A stretch of DNA of 9,480 nt from CBDHHC01 sp050633205 (lineage in GTDB: Bacteria; Pseudomonadota; Alphaproteobacteria; Rhizobiales; CBDHHC01). Positions within the stretch are counted from its first letter, which is position 1, and the number at the start of each line of letters is the position of its first letter. A model generated the notes under the pieces. The model did not search any database, had not been told where the DNA came from, and saw only the letters and a list, made by a program, of their open reading frames with translations. The position numbers and the translations under genes are program-made. Location: positions 1-9,480 of the forward strand of contig JBOEGA010000148.1 of NCBI GenBank assembly GCA_050633205.1. Reading direction: 5' to 3'. Below, piece by piece: positions 1 through 6,618 of the stretch.

Positions 1-111
1 GCGGGTTTCACATGGAGTTGGCTTCAACATAAGGAAAATAGCTTAAGAGTCAATATAAATGGCTCTGTGCAAAGCTTTTCATGGACAGAAAAACTTTGCT
101 TTAGTGAATGA
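1..111 (+). CDS. possible C-terminal end of an unidentified gene (partial)
   Basis: The frame beginning at base 1 stays open for 36 codons and ends at a TGA at 109-111. The translation contains three tryptophans and a beta-strand-like stretch (SLRVNINGSVQSFSW), so it could be the tail of a protein whose start lies left of the window. I do not recognise a family. A 36-codon open frame is short enough to arise by chance and no ribosome-binding-site evidence is available, so this is only a possibility. If real, the gene would be convergent with the lipoprotein gene at 146-808. Confidence 0.2.
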   Translation, partial: AGFTWSWLQHKENSLRVNINGSVQSFSWTEKLCFSE

Positions 112-143
112 GCGATTAATTGAGTGAATGATCGCTTGATGTG
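103..143. repeat. imperfect tandem repeat, 20-21 bp unit
   Basis: Two adjacent units both begin AGTGAATGA (103-122 and 123-143) and agree at about three quarters of positions. A third, shorter echo (AGTTAATTGG) begins at 144 and runs into the stop codon of the lipoprotein gene. No function is evident; a binding site for a regulator of a gene to the left is possible but not shown. Confidence 0.45.
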
Positions 144-145
144 AG

Positions 146-808
146 TTAATTGGTCTGAGGCTGCTCGAACGCGACATACAGGCGGTAGTCCTGAGCACGT
201 GCTCCAGTGGGTACAGAAAACTTAACCACTTTTACCACCGAGAAGAAACCAATTGGATCGCCTTTGGTCACATTAACGCTGACATTCATCCGTTCTGTCT
301 TGATTTTATTGCGATCTCTGTCTGTCACATGGACAAGAACAGGAAGCTGAACTGTCCCGTCACGACCTCTGGAACCAAGAAGAACGCGCCCGGCAAAGCC
401 GTATCTGATGCCGATACTGCCCTGATTGACCTTACATTCTCGCGCTGTTTTGGTAATTTCACCACGATACATGATACCAAGGCTGTTATTTTCGTGGCCT
501 GGCTCATATTTGGTGTAAAGCCTGCCTTCAGGCCATGCAAGGAATTTGGGGCATCCTGCCGCAGAGCCAATAGCATCTGCTCCATTGCTGCCATTGTCGG
601 ATTGAGCTGCATTCAGCAGACCTGCCTGAGACACAGGAGCCGAATATCCATCTGATGAAGCTGCCGCCTGTTTTTTCTTGCCACCAAACAGCCCGCCACC
701 AAAACCTGACGTAAAGGATGACATAGCGCATCCCTGAATGCCAGCGATCATAAGTGCCACAAATGCAGGCCGTATTAGGAATTTATTTATTTGGCTCAAT
801 TTAGTCAC
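146..808 (-). CDS. glycine-rich lipoprotein, conserved alphaproteobacterial hypothetical
   Basis: Read from a GTG at 808, the protein is 220 aa and opens with a lipoprotein signal peptide: basic N-terminus (TK..NK), hydrophobic core (AFVALMIAG) and a lipobox IQGC with the lipidated Cys at residue 27. A Gly/Lys-rich linker (GFGGGLFGGKKK) follows, then a low-complexity Ser/Ala/Asn stretch, then a beta-rich domain with two cysteines (residues 86 and 125) that could form a disulfide. An upstream ATG at 865 would add 19 residues that spoil the signal peptide, whereas the GTG has a GAGG box 5 bases upstream. I expect an outer-membrane or periplasmic lipoprotein. The globular domain resembles conserved alphaproteobacterial lipoproteins of unknown role, as I recall them; no function can be assigned. 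The gene is divergent from ispH. Confidence 0.75.
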   Translation of the reverse strand: MTKLSQINKFLIRPAFVALMIAGIQGCAMSSFTSGFGGGLFGGKKKQAAASSDGYSAPVSQAGLLNAAQSDNGSNGADAIGSAAGCPKFLAWPEGRLYTKYEPGHENNSLGIMYRGEITKTARECKVNQGSIGIRYGFAGRVLLGSRGRDGTVQLPVLVHVTDRDRNKIKTERMNVSVNVTKGDPIGFFSVVKVVKFSVPTGARAQDYRLYVAFEQPQTN

Positions 809-813
809 GTAAT

Positions 814-817
814 CCTC
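814..817 (-). promoter_or_regulatory. ribosome-binding site deciding the lipoprotein start
   Basis: On the minus strand this reads GAGG, 5 bases before the GTG at 808. The competing ATG at 865 is preceded only by a poor GGA. This supports the shorter protein with a normal signal peptide. Confidence 0.6.
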
Positions 818-873
818 GTTACCATGCTTAAAGACTGTACCCGAACTCAAGGTCTTCAGTGGCATTCCAACAA

Positions 874-902
874 AATAAAATTGTCTTTACAGGCCCTTAC
901 AA
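874..902 (-). promoter_or_regulatory. candidate promoter for the lipoprotein gene
   Basis: On the minus strand TTGTAA (902-897) is followed after 17 bases by TTTATT (879-874). If real, transcription would start near 867, leaving a leader of about 60 nt before the GTG at 808 and excluding the ATG at 865. The boxes are imperfect, so this is a guess from spacing and composition. Confidence 0.3.
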
Positions 903-950
903 ATACAGATCACTTGGATGCCGCCACAGTAGCCAGCCAAGCGCTTTACG

Positions 951-986
951 GCAAGTCAATTATTTTCAGTATCCAATATGACTTGC
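951..986. repeat. 8-bp inverted repeat in the ispH upstream region
   Basis: GCAAGTCA at 951-958 is exactly inverted as TGACTTGC at 979-986, with a 20-bp spacer. It lies just upstream of the ispH leader repeat and overlaps the candidate -35 box. It could be an operator or a hairpin; no regulator can be named. Confidence 0.4.
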
Positions 987-1022
987 AAATCATTAGCTAG
1001 TCAGAATAAATGTGTTTTATAT
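983..1022 (+). promoter_or_regulatory. candidate promoter region of ispH-thrB-rnhA
   Basis: TTGCAA (983-988) is followed after 17 bases by ATAAAT (1006-1011), each matching the consensus at 4 of 6 positions. TTATAT at 1017-1022 is an alternative -10 box. Either choice puts transcription initiation inside or beside the inverted repeat at 997-1047. Evidence is by eye only. Confidence 0.3.
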
Positions 1023-1047
1023 GGCATAATTGCGACCTTCTGACTAG
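997..1047 (+). repeat. 10-bp perfect inverted repeat in the ispH leader
   Basis: CTAGTCAGAA (997-1006) is perfectly inverted as TTCTGACTAG (1038-1047), spacer 31 bp, centre-to-centre distance 41 bp (about four helical turns). The right arm ends 20 bases before the GTG start of ispH. It may be a pair of protein-binding half sites or a leader RNA hairpin. Confidence 0.5.
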
Positions 1048-1067
1048 AAAGGTAAACGGGTGTTATC

Positions 1068-2027
1068 GTGTTCAAACCATTGAATATTCTGTTATGTGCG
1101 CCGAGAGGATTCTGCGCAGGCGTTGATAGAGCAATACAGATAGTAGAGCTGGCATTAATTAAATATGGCGCTCCAGTATACGTAAGACATGAGATTGTTC
1201 ACAATCGTTACGTGGTTGATAGTCTTAAGAAAAAAGGTGCCGTTTTTGTAGAAGAACTCAATGAAATACCTGATACGGAGGCGCCCGTTATTTTTTCAGC
1301 TCATGGAGTGCCTAAATCTGTACCGGCTGATGCTAAAAAAAGAAATTTCTTCTTTCTCGATGCCACTTGTCCACTTGTTTCTAAAGTACATATAGAAGCA
1401 GAACGGCATTTTGAGCGGGGCCTTCAGGTCATACTAATTGGTCACGCTGGTCACCCGGAAGTGATCGGAACCATGGGACAACTCCCTGATGGCGCAGTGA
1501 CTTTAATCGAAACCGTTGAGGATGCCCGTACGATACAAATAGATAAGACAGAAAAACTCGCCTATATCACCCAGACAACTCTTTCGGTGGACGACACCCG
1601 CGAGATTGTTGGTGTGCTGAAAGAACGTTTTCCTGAAATATCAGAACCTCATAAGGAAGATATTTGTTACGCCACCACCAACCGCCAGGAAGCTGTGAAA
1701 GCCATCGCAGGCAGATGTGAGGCCGTTATAGTGGTTGGTGCGCCGAACAGCTCTAATTCCAAGCGCCTCGTTGAGGTTGCAGAGCGCACCGGATGTAAAA
1801 AATCATTCCTCATACAAAGAGCCGACGACATTGACTGGAGCCAGTTTGAAGGTATCAGTACCCTTGGCATTACTGCTGGCGCATCTGCCCCGGAAGTTCT
1901 TGTTGATGAAATCATAGAAGCATTCGGCGACCGCTTTACCATCACTGTAGAGACAGTTACCACTGCTCAGGAAAGAGTATCTTTCAAACTGCCACAAGAG
2001 CTGAGATCGTCAGGTGCAGCAGCCTGA
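1068..2027 (+). CDS. ispH: 4-hydroxy-3-methylbut-2-enyl diphosphate reductase
   Basis: This is the last enzyme of the MEP isoprenoid pathway: it reduces HMBPP to IPP and DMAPP in the cytosol using an iron-sulfur cluster. The 319-aa protein is full length for the family. The three cluster cysteines are present: C16 (RGFCAGVDRAI), C101 (DATCPLVSKVH) and C200 (DICYATTNRQ). Substrate-site residues are also present: H45 (HEIVHNRYVV), H79 (SAHGVP), H129 and the catalytic-type E131 (GHAGHPEVIG), plus the APNSSNSKRL loop. The GTG start at 1068 is fixed by an in-frame TAA at 1053 and by homologues beginning just before LLxAPRGFCAGVDRA. The ribosome-binding site is weak. It is first in a same-strand block, 30 bp before thrB, and its leader carries an inverted repeat that may regulate it. 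Confidence 0.97.
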   Translation: MFKPLNILLCAPRGFCAGVDRAIQIVELALIKYGAPVYVRHEIVHNRYVVDSLKKKGAVFVEELNEIPDTEAPVIFSAHGVPKSVPADAKKRNFFFLDATCPLVSKVHIEAERHFERGLQVILIGHAGHPEVIGTMGQLPDGAVTLIETVEDARTIQIDKTEKLAYITQTTLSVDDTREIVGVLKERFPEISEPHKEDICYATTNRQEAVKAIAGRCEAVIVVGAPNSSNSKRLVEVAERTGCKKSFLIQRADDIDWSQFEGISTLGITAGASAPEVLVDEIIEAFGDRFTITVETVTTAQERVSFKLPQELRSSGAAA

Positions 2028-2057
2028 TATACATAAAACCCGGATCTGATTATTACC

Positions 2058-3026
2058 ATGGCTGTCTATACTGAAGTCCCTGATGACGAACTCACTGAAT
2101 TCATTGAAAGTTATGGATTGGGTGAACTGCTGTCCTATAAAGGCATCGCAGAAGGTGTGGAAAACACAAACTATATCGTGCACACTTCAAATGGCCCTTA
2201 CTTTCTGACACTCTATGAAAAGCGTGTTAATGAGGAGGAACTGCCATTCTTTCTTGATCTGATGGAGTATATGTCAGAGGAAGGTCTGTCCTGCCCGACC
2301 CCGGTTCGTGATAAGAACCGGCAGATGTTAAGGCGTTTATCCGGTCGCCCTGCTGCATTTATAACATTCCTGCAGGGAATGCATGTCAAACGCCCCCAAC
2401 CCATGCATTGTCAGGAACTGGGTGCTGCACTGGCAGATTTTCACCTGAAAGGGCAGGGCTTTTCCGGCCGCCGGGATAACAGTCTTTCAGTCGAAGACTG
2501 GCGCCCTCTGTTTAATAAAGTCGGAGAACAGGCCAATACCATTCAGCCGGGGCTAAGCGAGCTTATTACTGAAGAGCTGAATTTTCTCGAACAGAACTGG
2601 CCGGAAAACCTTCCATCCGGTATCATTCACGCTGACCTGTTCCCGGATAATGTATTCTTTTTGCAAAATAAAGTGTCCGGTCTGATCGACTTCTATTTCT
2701 CATGTTATGATATGCTCGCCTATGATATAGCAATCTGCCTGAACGCATGGTGTTTCGAGATAGACGGATCATTCAATGTAACCAAAGCCAATGCGTTGTT
2801 AACCGGATATAATAACGTCAGAACCATTGAACAGTCAGAAGTAACAGCTCTCCCTGTGCTGGCAAGGGGAGCCGCAATGCGTTTTCTGCTGACCAGAGTT
2901 TATGACTGGATCAATACTCCCGAAGATGCACTGGTATCTCCAAAAGACCCTGCAGAATATCTACGCAAACTCAGCTTCCACCAGCATGTTGAAAGCGCAG
3001 GTGAATACGGCATACCGGCAATTTAG
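2058..3026 (+). CDS. thrB: homoserine kinase, aminoglycoside-phosphotransferase-fold type
   Basis: Phosphorylates L-homoserine with ATP in threonine biosynthesis. The 322-aa length and motifs match the alphaproteobacterial ThrB that has a choline-kinase/APH fold, unrelated to the GHMP-type ThrB of E. coli. Visible motifs are the nucleotide-loop region EGVENTNYIV (32-41), the catalytic loop IIHADLFPDNVFF with D193 and N198, the Mg-binding GLIDF (D211), and the signature YDIAICLNAWCFE (222-234). The ATG at 2058 lies 30 bp after ispH with no clear Shine-Dalgarno sequence; no promoter is evident between them, so co-transcription is likely. ispH-thrB-rnhA order is a recurrent alphaproteobacterial arrangement, which supports homoserine as the substrate over other small-molecule kinases of this fold. 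Confidence 0.93.
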   Translation: MAVYTEVPDDELTEFIESYGLGELLSYKGIAEGVENTNYIVHTSNGPYFLTLYEKRVNEEELPFFLDLMEYMSEEGLSCPTPVRDKNRQMLRRLSGRPAAFITFLQGMHVKRPQPMHCQELGAALADFHLKGQGFSGRRDNSLSVEDWRPLFNKVGEQANTIQPGLSELITEELNFLEQNWPENLPSGIIHADLFPDNVFFLQNKVSGLIDFYFSCYDMLAYDIAICLNAWCFEIDGSFNVTKANALLTGYNNVRTIEQSEVTALPVLARGAAMRFLLTRVYDWINTPEDALVSPKDPAEYLRKLSFHQHVESAGEYGIPAI

Positions 3027-3054
3027 TTAATAGGTCCGGAGCCCGACCTTAATT
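3027..3054. repeat. short hairpin matching the end of the 6713-6979 element
   Basis: Directly after the thrB stop, 3027-3043 matches the right terminal arm of the large element (6961-6977) at 16 of 17 bases (TTAATAGGTCC then G for T, then GAGCC). The following GACCTTAATT (3045-3054) resembles the opposite arm with two bases missing, so the stretch can fold as GGTC / CGGAGCCC loop / GACC. It may be a remnant or a minimal version of the same repeat family. Confidence 0.45.
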
Positions 3055-3075
3055 ATAAAATATACAGAATATTTC

Positions 3076-3080
3076 AGGAG
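3076..3080 (+). promoter_or_regulatory. ribosome-binding site fixing the TTG start of rnhA
   Basis: AGGAG lies 6 bases before the TTG at 3087, an ideal spacing. This supports the non-ATG start, as does the fact that it puts all catalytic residues at standard RNase HI numbering. Confidence 0.7.
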
Positions 3081-3086
3081 ATCTCT

Positions 3087-3518
3087 TTGTCAGAAGAAGT
3101 AGTTATTTATACCGACGGTGCGTGTTCAGGAAACCCCGGCCCCGGAGGCTGGGGCGCTGTCATGATTTATGGCGATCACCGTAAGGAAATTTATGGTGGT
3201 GAAAAAGAGACCACAAATAACCGTATGGAATTAATGGCTGCAATTGAGGCACTGAACGCGCTCAAAAAAGCCTGCAAGGTCGAGCTTTATACCGACTCCA
3301 ACTATGTGAAGCAGGGCATAACCCAGTGGATACATGGCTGGAAACGCAACGGCTGGAAAAACGCTCAGAAAAAGCCAGTTAAAAATGCCGAACTCTGGCA
3401 GGAACTTGAATCGGCCCAGGAACGTCATGATGTAAGCTGGCACTGGGTAAAAGGCCATGCCGGACATCCGGAAAACGAACGCGCAGATGAACTTGCCCGA
3501 ATGGGTGTTGAGCGATAA
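3087..3518 (+). CDS. rnhA: ribonuclease HI
   Basis: Cytosolic endonuclease that cuts the RNA strand of RNA-DNA hybrids (R-loops, primers). At 143 aa it has the usual bacterial length, and the active site matches E. coli numbering exactly: D10 (YTDGACSGNPGPGGWGAV), E48 (TTNNRMELMAAIEAL), D70 (LYTDSNYVKQGI), H124 and D134 (VKGHAGHPENERADELA). The basic protrusion used for substrate binding is also present (WIHGWKRNGWK, 81-91). Translation starts at TTG with an AGGAG box 6 bases upstream; TTG usually lowers expression. It is 60 bp downstream of thrB and is followed by a strong terminator, so it appears to be the last gene of the ispH-thrB-rnhA transcript. Confidence 0.97.
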   Translation: MSEEVVIYTDGACSGNPGPGGWGAVMIYGDHRKEIYGGEKETTNNRMELMAAIEALNALKKACKVELYTDSNYVKQGITQWIHGWKRNGWKNAQKKPVKNAELWQELESAQERHDVSWHWVKGHAGHPENERADELARMGVER

Positions 3519-3551
3519 GGCCAAAGCCCGGCAATAGACAGCCTTATAAAT

Positions 3552-3590
3552 GGAGACAGATATACAGTCAGTGTGCTCTGTCTCCTTTAT
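3552..3590. terminator. intrinsic terminator after rnhA, possibly bidirectional
   Basis: GGAGACAGA (3552-3560) pairs perfectly with TCTGTCTCC (3577-3585), 9 bp, loop 16 nt, followed by TTTAT. It sits between the convergent rnhA and hydrolase genes. On the minus strand the stem is followed by ATTTATA, so it may serve both directions. Confidence 0.8.
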
Positions 3591-3597
3591 TACTATT

Positions 3598-4317
3598 TTA
3601 CGTTTGTGATAATTTTAAAATACAATCGGTCAATTCATCTGGTTTAGAAAAATAGGCCGAATGGCCGGCTGCCATACTTTCAACCCTGTCTACTTTGGTT
3701 TCATTCAAAACTTTATCCTGAAGCCACGGTGTTACTGCTCTGTCATCCGTCAGGCGTATATAAGACCGTGGTACCTGCCCATAACGGTTTTCAGTGAGTT
3801 TTAGTTTGGTTAGTACAGGCCTGAACGGCTCTTTGCACAAAAGCATATGGGCAAGCTTGTTATCGTCCTCATCGCAATCATGATATAGCCCCTCATGATA
3901 GACTTCCGGCTTTAACCAGTCCCACATCCCAAGCCTGTTCAGCTCAAATCCAGGTCGCAGTAATGATCCGGTATCTGCTCTGAAATAGTCCACAACAGCC
4001 TGTCCGGCAGGTATCATAAATGAAGCAAGATATATTGTTCGTTCAATGCGATCCGGAAATAACTCAGCAAGCCTTGAGGCCACGATACCGTATCGGCTAT
4101 GCACGACCACGGTTGTTTTTCTGTCTTTGGCAAGCAACGGTTCCAGAGATTTGACTATACGATCCAGCCCCACCATGGCAGGCCGCGCAGGACTTCTCCC
4201 GCGCCCAGGTAAATCCGGAACAGACACGCTATGCCCGGCAGCTTCCAGTCTTGGTGCAATTTTATACCAGCACCACGCCCCGTGCCAGCTTCCATGTATC
4301 AAAATGTAATGTCTCAC
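3598..4317 (-). CDS. alpha/beta hydrolase, esterase / hydroxynitrile-lyase-like, altered nucleophile elbow
   Basis: A 239-aa soluble protein of the alpha/beta hydrolase fold, closest in pattern to small esterase and hydroxynitrile-lyase-like members: N-terminal oxyanion motif LIHGSWHGAWCW (6-17), PDLPGRGRS (34-42), acid region YIRLTDDRAVTP with D192 as likely triad acid, and AAGHSAYFSKPDEL with H219 as triad base. The elbow reads VVHSRYGIV around S74, whereas the family norm is GHSxGG; the -2 Gly is Val and the +2 Gly is Tyr, although the Ser is kept. Activity is therefore uncertain and no substrate can be named. The start is GTG with AAGGAG 8 bases upstream (4326-4331). It lies 140 bp after the phytochelatin-synthase-like gene on the same strand and could have its own promoter. 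Confidence 0.85.
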   Translation of the reverse strand: MRHYILIHGSWHGAWCWYKIAPRLEAAGHSVSVPDLPGRGRSPARPAMVGLDRIVKSLEPLLAKDRKTTVVVHSRYGIVASRLAELFPDRIERTIYLASFMIPAGQAVVDYFRADTGSLLRPGFELNRLGMWDWLKPEVYHEGLYHDCDEDDNKLAHMLLCKEPFRPVLTKLKLTENRYGQVPRSYIRLTDDRAVTPWLQDKVLNETKVDRVESMAAGHSAYFSKPDELTDCILKLSQT

Positions 4318-4369
4318 CGGGTATTCTCCTTATTTTTAATCTTTACATCAGTAATAAGGAGGTGAGCCA

Positions 4370-4395
4370 AATAGCAAAACCCGATTCTTGCTATT
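4370..4395. repeat. 8-bp hairpin between the hydrolase and phytochelatin-synthase-like genes
   Basis: AATAGCAA (4370-4377) pairs perfectly with TTGCTATT (4388-4395), loop 10 nt. No T-run follows on the minus strand, so it is not a convincing terminator. It could be an mRNA-processing or attenuating hairpin in the 140-bp gap upstream of the hydrolase. Confidence 0.35.
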
Positions 4396-4457
4396 GATCA
4401 GCCGGAATATATGGCACGCTCTGGACATTAAACAGCCAGGGTTTGTGAAGCTGTTCT

Positions 4458-5165
4458 TTATGCTTTTTCAGAATTCTCAATAGTCACAATACCACGCGTA
4501 AACTTACCGCCGGAATCCATCTCAAGTGTTGCTTTGTAAAGCAACTCAACAGAAACCCAGACTGAAGGATATTTGTAGGTCGCAACATCAAGTATCAGCA
4601 CTCTGTCCGTAATGTCATCATAGGCAGCCAGTGGAGAGAAATGCGCCGTTGGTTTTTGCCCCAATACGCGTCTTGCATAGTTTGCGACAAGATACCGGTC
4701 CGGGTTGCTGGTATGGCTTTTTATCAGTTCACGAAATTCATCCGGAGTAATATCCGATGCATGATAGGCTTTGGCGGAAAAGCCATGCTCTTCTATCATT
4801 CGGGTAAAATCACCAAGTGATATCCCTTCAAAAAATGACAGAAAAGGTCCGCGCACCCTTCTTGTTCGTTTGTTGAAAAAGCTTTTCTGGGTAAGTTTCT
4901 GATCAAGAGCGTTCAGAACAATAGTCCCGGCAGCAACAGCACAGTAATTTTCATACATCTGCGTCTGAAAATTTTGCTGCAACCGATCATAATTAACAGC
5001 ATATGGGCCTGAAGGCAGGGGTGCATTATGCACAGGAAGCAGGTGATCCGGCAAAGGCAACGGCTTGCGCGGACCGAATAGAAGCTTCAATAGTTTTTTC
5101 ATGAAAGGAAGCGATGCGATAGCCAGCCAGTATTGGTATTGGCGGCTGTATTTTACGTCTGGCAT
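4458..5165 (-). CDS. phytochelatin-synthase-like cysteine peptidase (bacterial single-domain type)
   Basis: The 235-aa protein matches the catalytic domain of the phytochelatin synthase family (papain-like clan): Q69 and C75 in QMYENYCAVAAGTIVLNAL, H175 in AHFSPLAAYDD, D193 in LILDVATYKYPSVWV. These give the Cys-His-Asp triad and oxyanion Gln with the same Gln-to-Cys spacing as the Nostoc enzyme, as I recall it. Bacterial members lack the plant C-terminal metal-sensing domain and are known mainly as glutathione hydrolases releasing gamma-Glu-Cys, with little polymerisation. The N-terminus has a hydrophobic, then basic segment (YWLAIASLPFMKKLLKLLF, 12-30), perhaps a membrane anchor or signal; M22 is a possible later start, but neither has a good ribosome-binding site. 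It follows the GNAT gene by 23 bp and is probably co-transcribed. Confidence 0.88.
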   Translation of the reverse strand: MPDVKYSRQYQYWLAIASLPFMKKLLKLLFGPRKPLPLPDHLLPVHNAPLPSGPYAVNYDRLQQNFQTQMYENYCAVAAGTIVLNALDQKLTQKSFFNKRTRRVRGPFLSFFEGISLGDFTRMIEEHGFSAKAYHASDITPDEFRELIKSHTSNPDRYLVANYARRVLGQKPTAHFSPLAAYDDITDRVLILDVATYKYPSVWVSVELLYKATLEMDSGGKFTRGIVTIENSEKA

Positions 5166-5188
5166 AACAATAACTCTGTATCAGATTT

Positions 5189-5614
5189 TTAACGTTCAAT
5201 AGACTTGCCCAGCTGAACAGTCTTGCCACGCTCATAGCCAAGTTCCTCGTAAAAGCCTAGCACCTTTTCATTATCATCCCGTATCATCAGGTTGATTTTC
5301 CAGACACCGTGCCCCGCAAGCCAGCTTTCCACCCGGTCCATAAGGGTTTCTCCAAGTCCTTTTCCCTGCCAGTCAGGGTGAACAGACACGTAATAGGCAT
5401 ATCCTCTGTGCCCGTCATATCCGACCATGGCACTGGCTATAAGCTTATCTCCCGCAAAGCCGACAAGTATATCGGAATTGACTTTCCCTCGCGCAAAATC
5501 AATATCTCTGTATGGATCATTCCAGGGGCGTGTCAGCTCGCAAAGCTTCCACAAGGCAACAACCTGCTCAACATCCTCATCGCAGATAGGCCGAATATTC
5601 ATATGTCCGGACAT
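5189..5614 (-). CDS. ypeA: GNAT family acetyltransferase, YpeA type
   Basis: A 141-aa single-domain GNAT protein. The acetyl-CoA binding motif A is YVSVHPDWQGKGLG (75-88), with the pyrophosphate loop Q83-G-K-G-L-G. Other hallmarks agree with E. coli YpeA: LTRPWNDPYRDI (27-38), VGYDGHRGYAYY (64-75), the C-terminal VLGFYEELGYE (118-128) and a terminal LGK. YpeA-type enzymes are poorly characterised, so the acceptor is unknown. The ATG at 5614 is 3 bp after the stop of the upstream membrane-protein gene, and its AAGGGG ribosome-binding site lies inside that gene's last codons, indicating translational coupling. The phytochelatin-synthase-like gene follows 23 bp later. Confidence 0.9.
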   Translation of the reverse strand: MSGHMNIRPICDEDVEQVVALWKLCELTRPWNDPYRDIDFARGKVNSDILVGFAGDKLIASAMVGYDGHRGYAYYVSVHPDWQGKGLGETLMDRVESWLAGHGVWKINLMIRDDNEKVLGFYEELGYERGKTVQLGKSIER

Positions 5615-5617
5615 AAC

Positions 5618-6568
5618 TTACCCCTTACCTCTGGCAACCATTCTCCTCTCCCATGCAGGAGAATATAATACAAGAGCAAGCAGACGGACCACCAGTATGG
5701 TCAGCACAACCCGTCCCACCAGCACAATCCAGATATTGCCCCCCAGTGCCAGCATAAGTGCAGTATCTTCAATCAGCGCATGGGACATACATAGCCAGCA
5801 CAGGGATAAAAAGATCGCACGCCGCTCAATATTACCCTCCCGGACAGCCTGAATAATCAGCCCGCTGCCATAAGAAAGGCCCAGCAGAACCCCAACAGTT
5901 GTTATCGGTGTTGTCTGCTCATTAAGACCTGAGAAATTCAATAACGGGGCCATCAGTTTTAAAAGAATTTTGGTGATTCCCGTCTTCTCCAGAACATCCA
6001 GAAAAATATAAAGAACAAAGATAACCACCAGAATAGTAAACAGCGATATCGCAGAAGATTGCAGCCAGTCCAGATAAGTTGTGCTTTCCTGAGCAAACTG
6101 CTTGAATGAGGCTACATCCGCCGCTTCTGATAAAAAACCGGTCAGATGGCATATCCACGAAACAACAACCCCATAAAATACAGCAGCGCCAATACGCAGG
6201 GAGGTCGTAAACCAGAAACTGGCCCCGGCTTTTTTCACAACAGCCTGTTCAACGGGCAGCGAATGCGCAAAAAGCATCGCCGTACATAAAATACTGACCT
6301 GGGCCACACTCATTTCCAGCCCGGCAAGAACCGGCAAAGCTCCGAACCCGCCATAAATATTGGTCAGCATCGTTGCCGCCCAGACAATTCCCGCTTCCGC
6401 CGGCAATCCCATAACCTGCATAACAGGCTGTAATATAGGACTGATATAATCAATCGCTCCAAGGTCCTTGGCAATCTTTACCAGTACCATCACAGGAACC
6501 ATAACCTTGATCAGGTCCCAGTAAGTCAGCCATGTTCGGGATATCAGAGCGGGAAGATAGGTTTTCAT
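5618..6568 (-). CDS. nucleoside-recognition (Gate) domain integral membrane protein
   Basis: A 316-aa inner-membrane protein with about eight hydrophobic segments and two homologous halves. The first Gate-like half runs from about 17 to 135 (AHSLPVEQAVVKKAG at 101-115, then FWF..SLRIGA) and the second from about 175 to 295 (SHALIEDTALMLALGG at 262-277, then IWIVLVGRV). The repeated pattern small-H-x-x-x-E is characteristic of the nucleoside-recognition/Gate family (Pfam Nucleos_tra2-like, spore-maturation-protein relatives). Conserved glycine motifs (NIYGGFGALPVL, GLSYGSGLI) fit a transporter. The substrate is unknown; Gate proteins are not all nucleoside carriers. It is the first gene of the leftward operon, with AAGGA 9 bases before the ATG, and is coupled to the GNAT gene. 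Confidence 0.85.
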   Translation of the reverse strand: MKTYLPALISRTWLTYWDLIKVMVPVMVLVKIAKDLGAIDYISPILQPVMQVMGLPAEAGIVWAATMLTNIYGGFGALPVLAGLEMSVAQVSILCTAMLFAHSLPVEQAVVKKAGASFWFTTSLRIGAAVFYGVVVSWICHLTGFLSEAADVASFKQFAQESTTYLDWLQSSAISLFTILVVIFVLYIFLDVLEKTGITKILLKLMAPLLNFSGLNEQTTPITTVGVLLGLSYGSGLIIQAVREGNIERRAIFLSLCWLCMSHALIEDTALMLALGGNIWIVLVGRVVLTILVVRLLALVLYSPAWERRMVARGKG

Positions 6569-6618
6569 ACATTCTTGTCCTTCTTATATAGCCGGGACAA
6601 TATAGAAATATCAAAGTT

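Noticed and set aside
329..655. Plus-strand 108-codon frame opposite the lipoprotein gene
   Set aside because: It is a shadow of a well-supported lipoprotein with signal peptide and lipobox; it has no start signal or family.
809..865. N-terminal extension of the lipoprotein from ATG 865
   Set aside because: It would push the signal peptide 19 residues inward and lacks a ribosome-binding site; the GTG at 808 has both features right.
791..1000. Plus-strand 69-codon frame between the lipoprotein and ispH
   Set aside because: It begins inside the lipoprotein coding region, has no ribosome-binding site and runs through intergenic inverted repeats.
4351..4366. GTAATAAGGAGGTGAG as a plus-strand ribosome-binding site
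   Set aside because: The AAGGAGGTGA motif is perfect, but no start codon with an open frame of useful length follows it on the plus strand.
5427..5852. Plus-strand 141-codon frame opposite the GNAT and membrane-protein genes
   Set aside because: It is Ser/Thr/Pro-rich shadow translation of two well-supported minus-strand genes.
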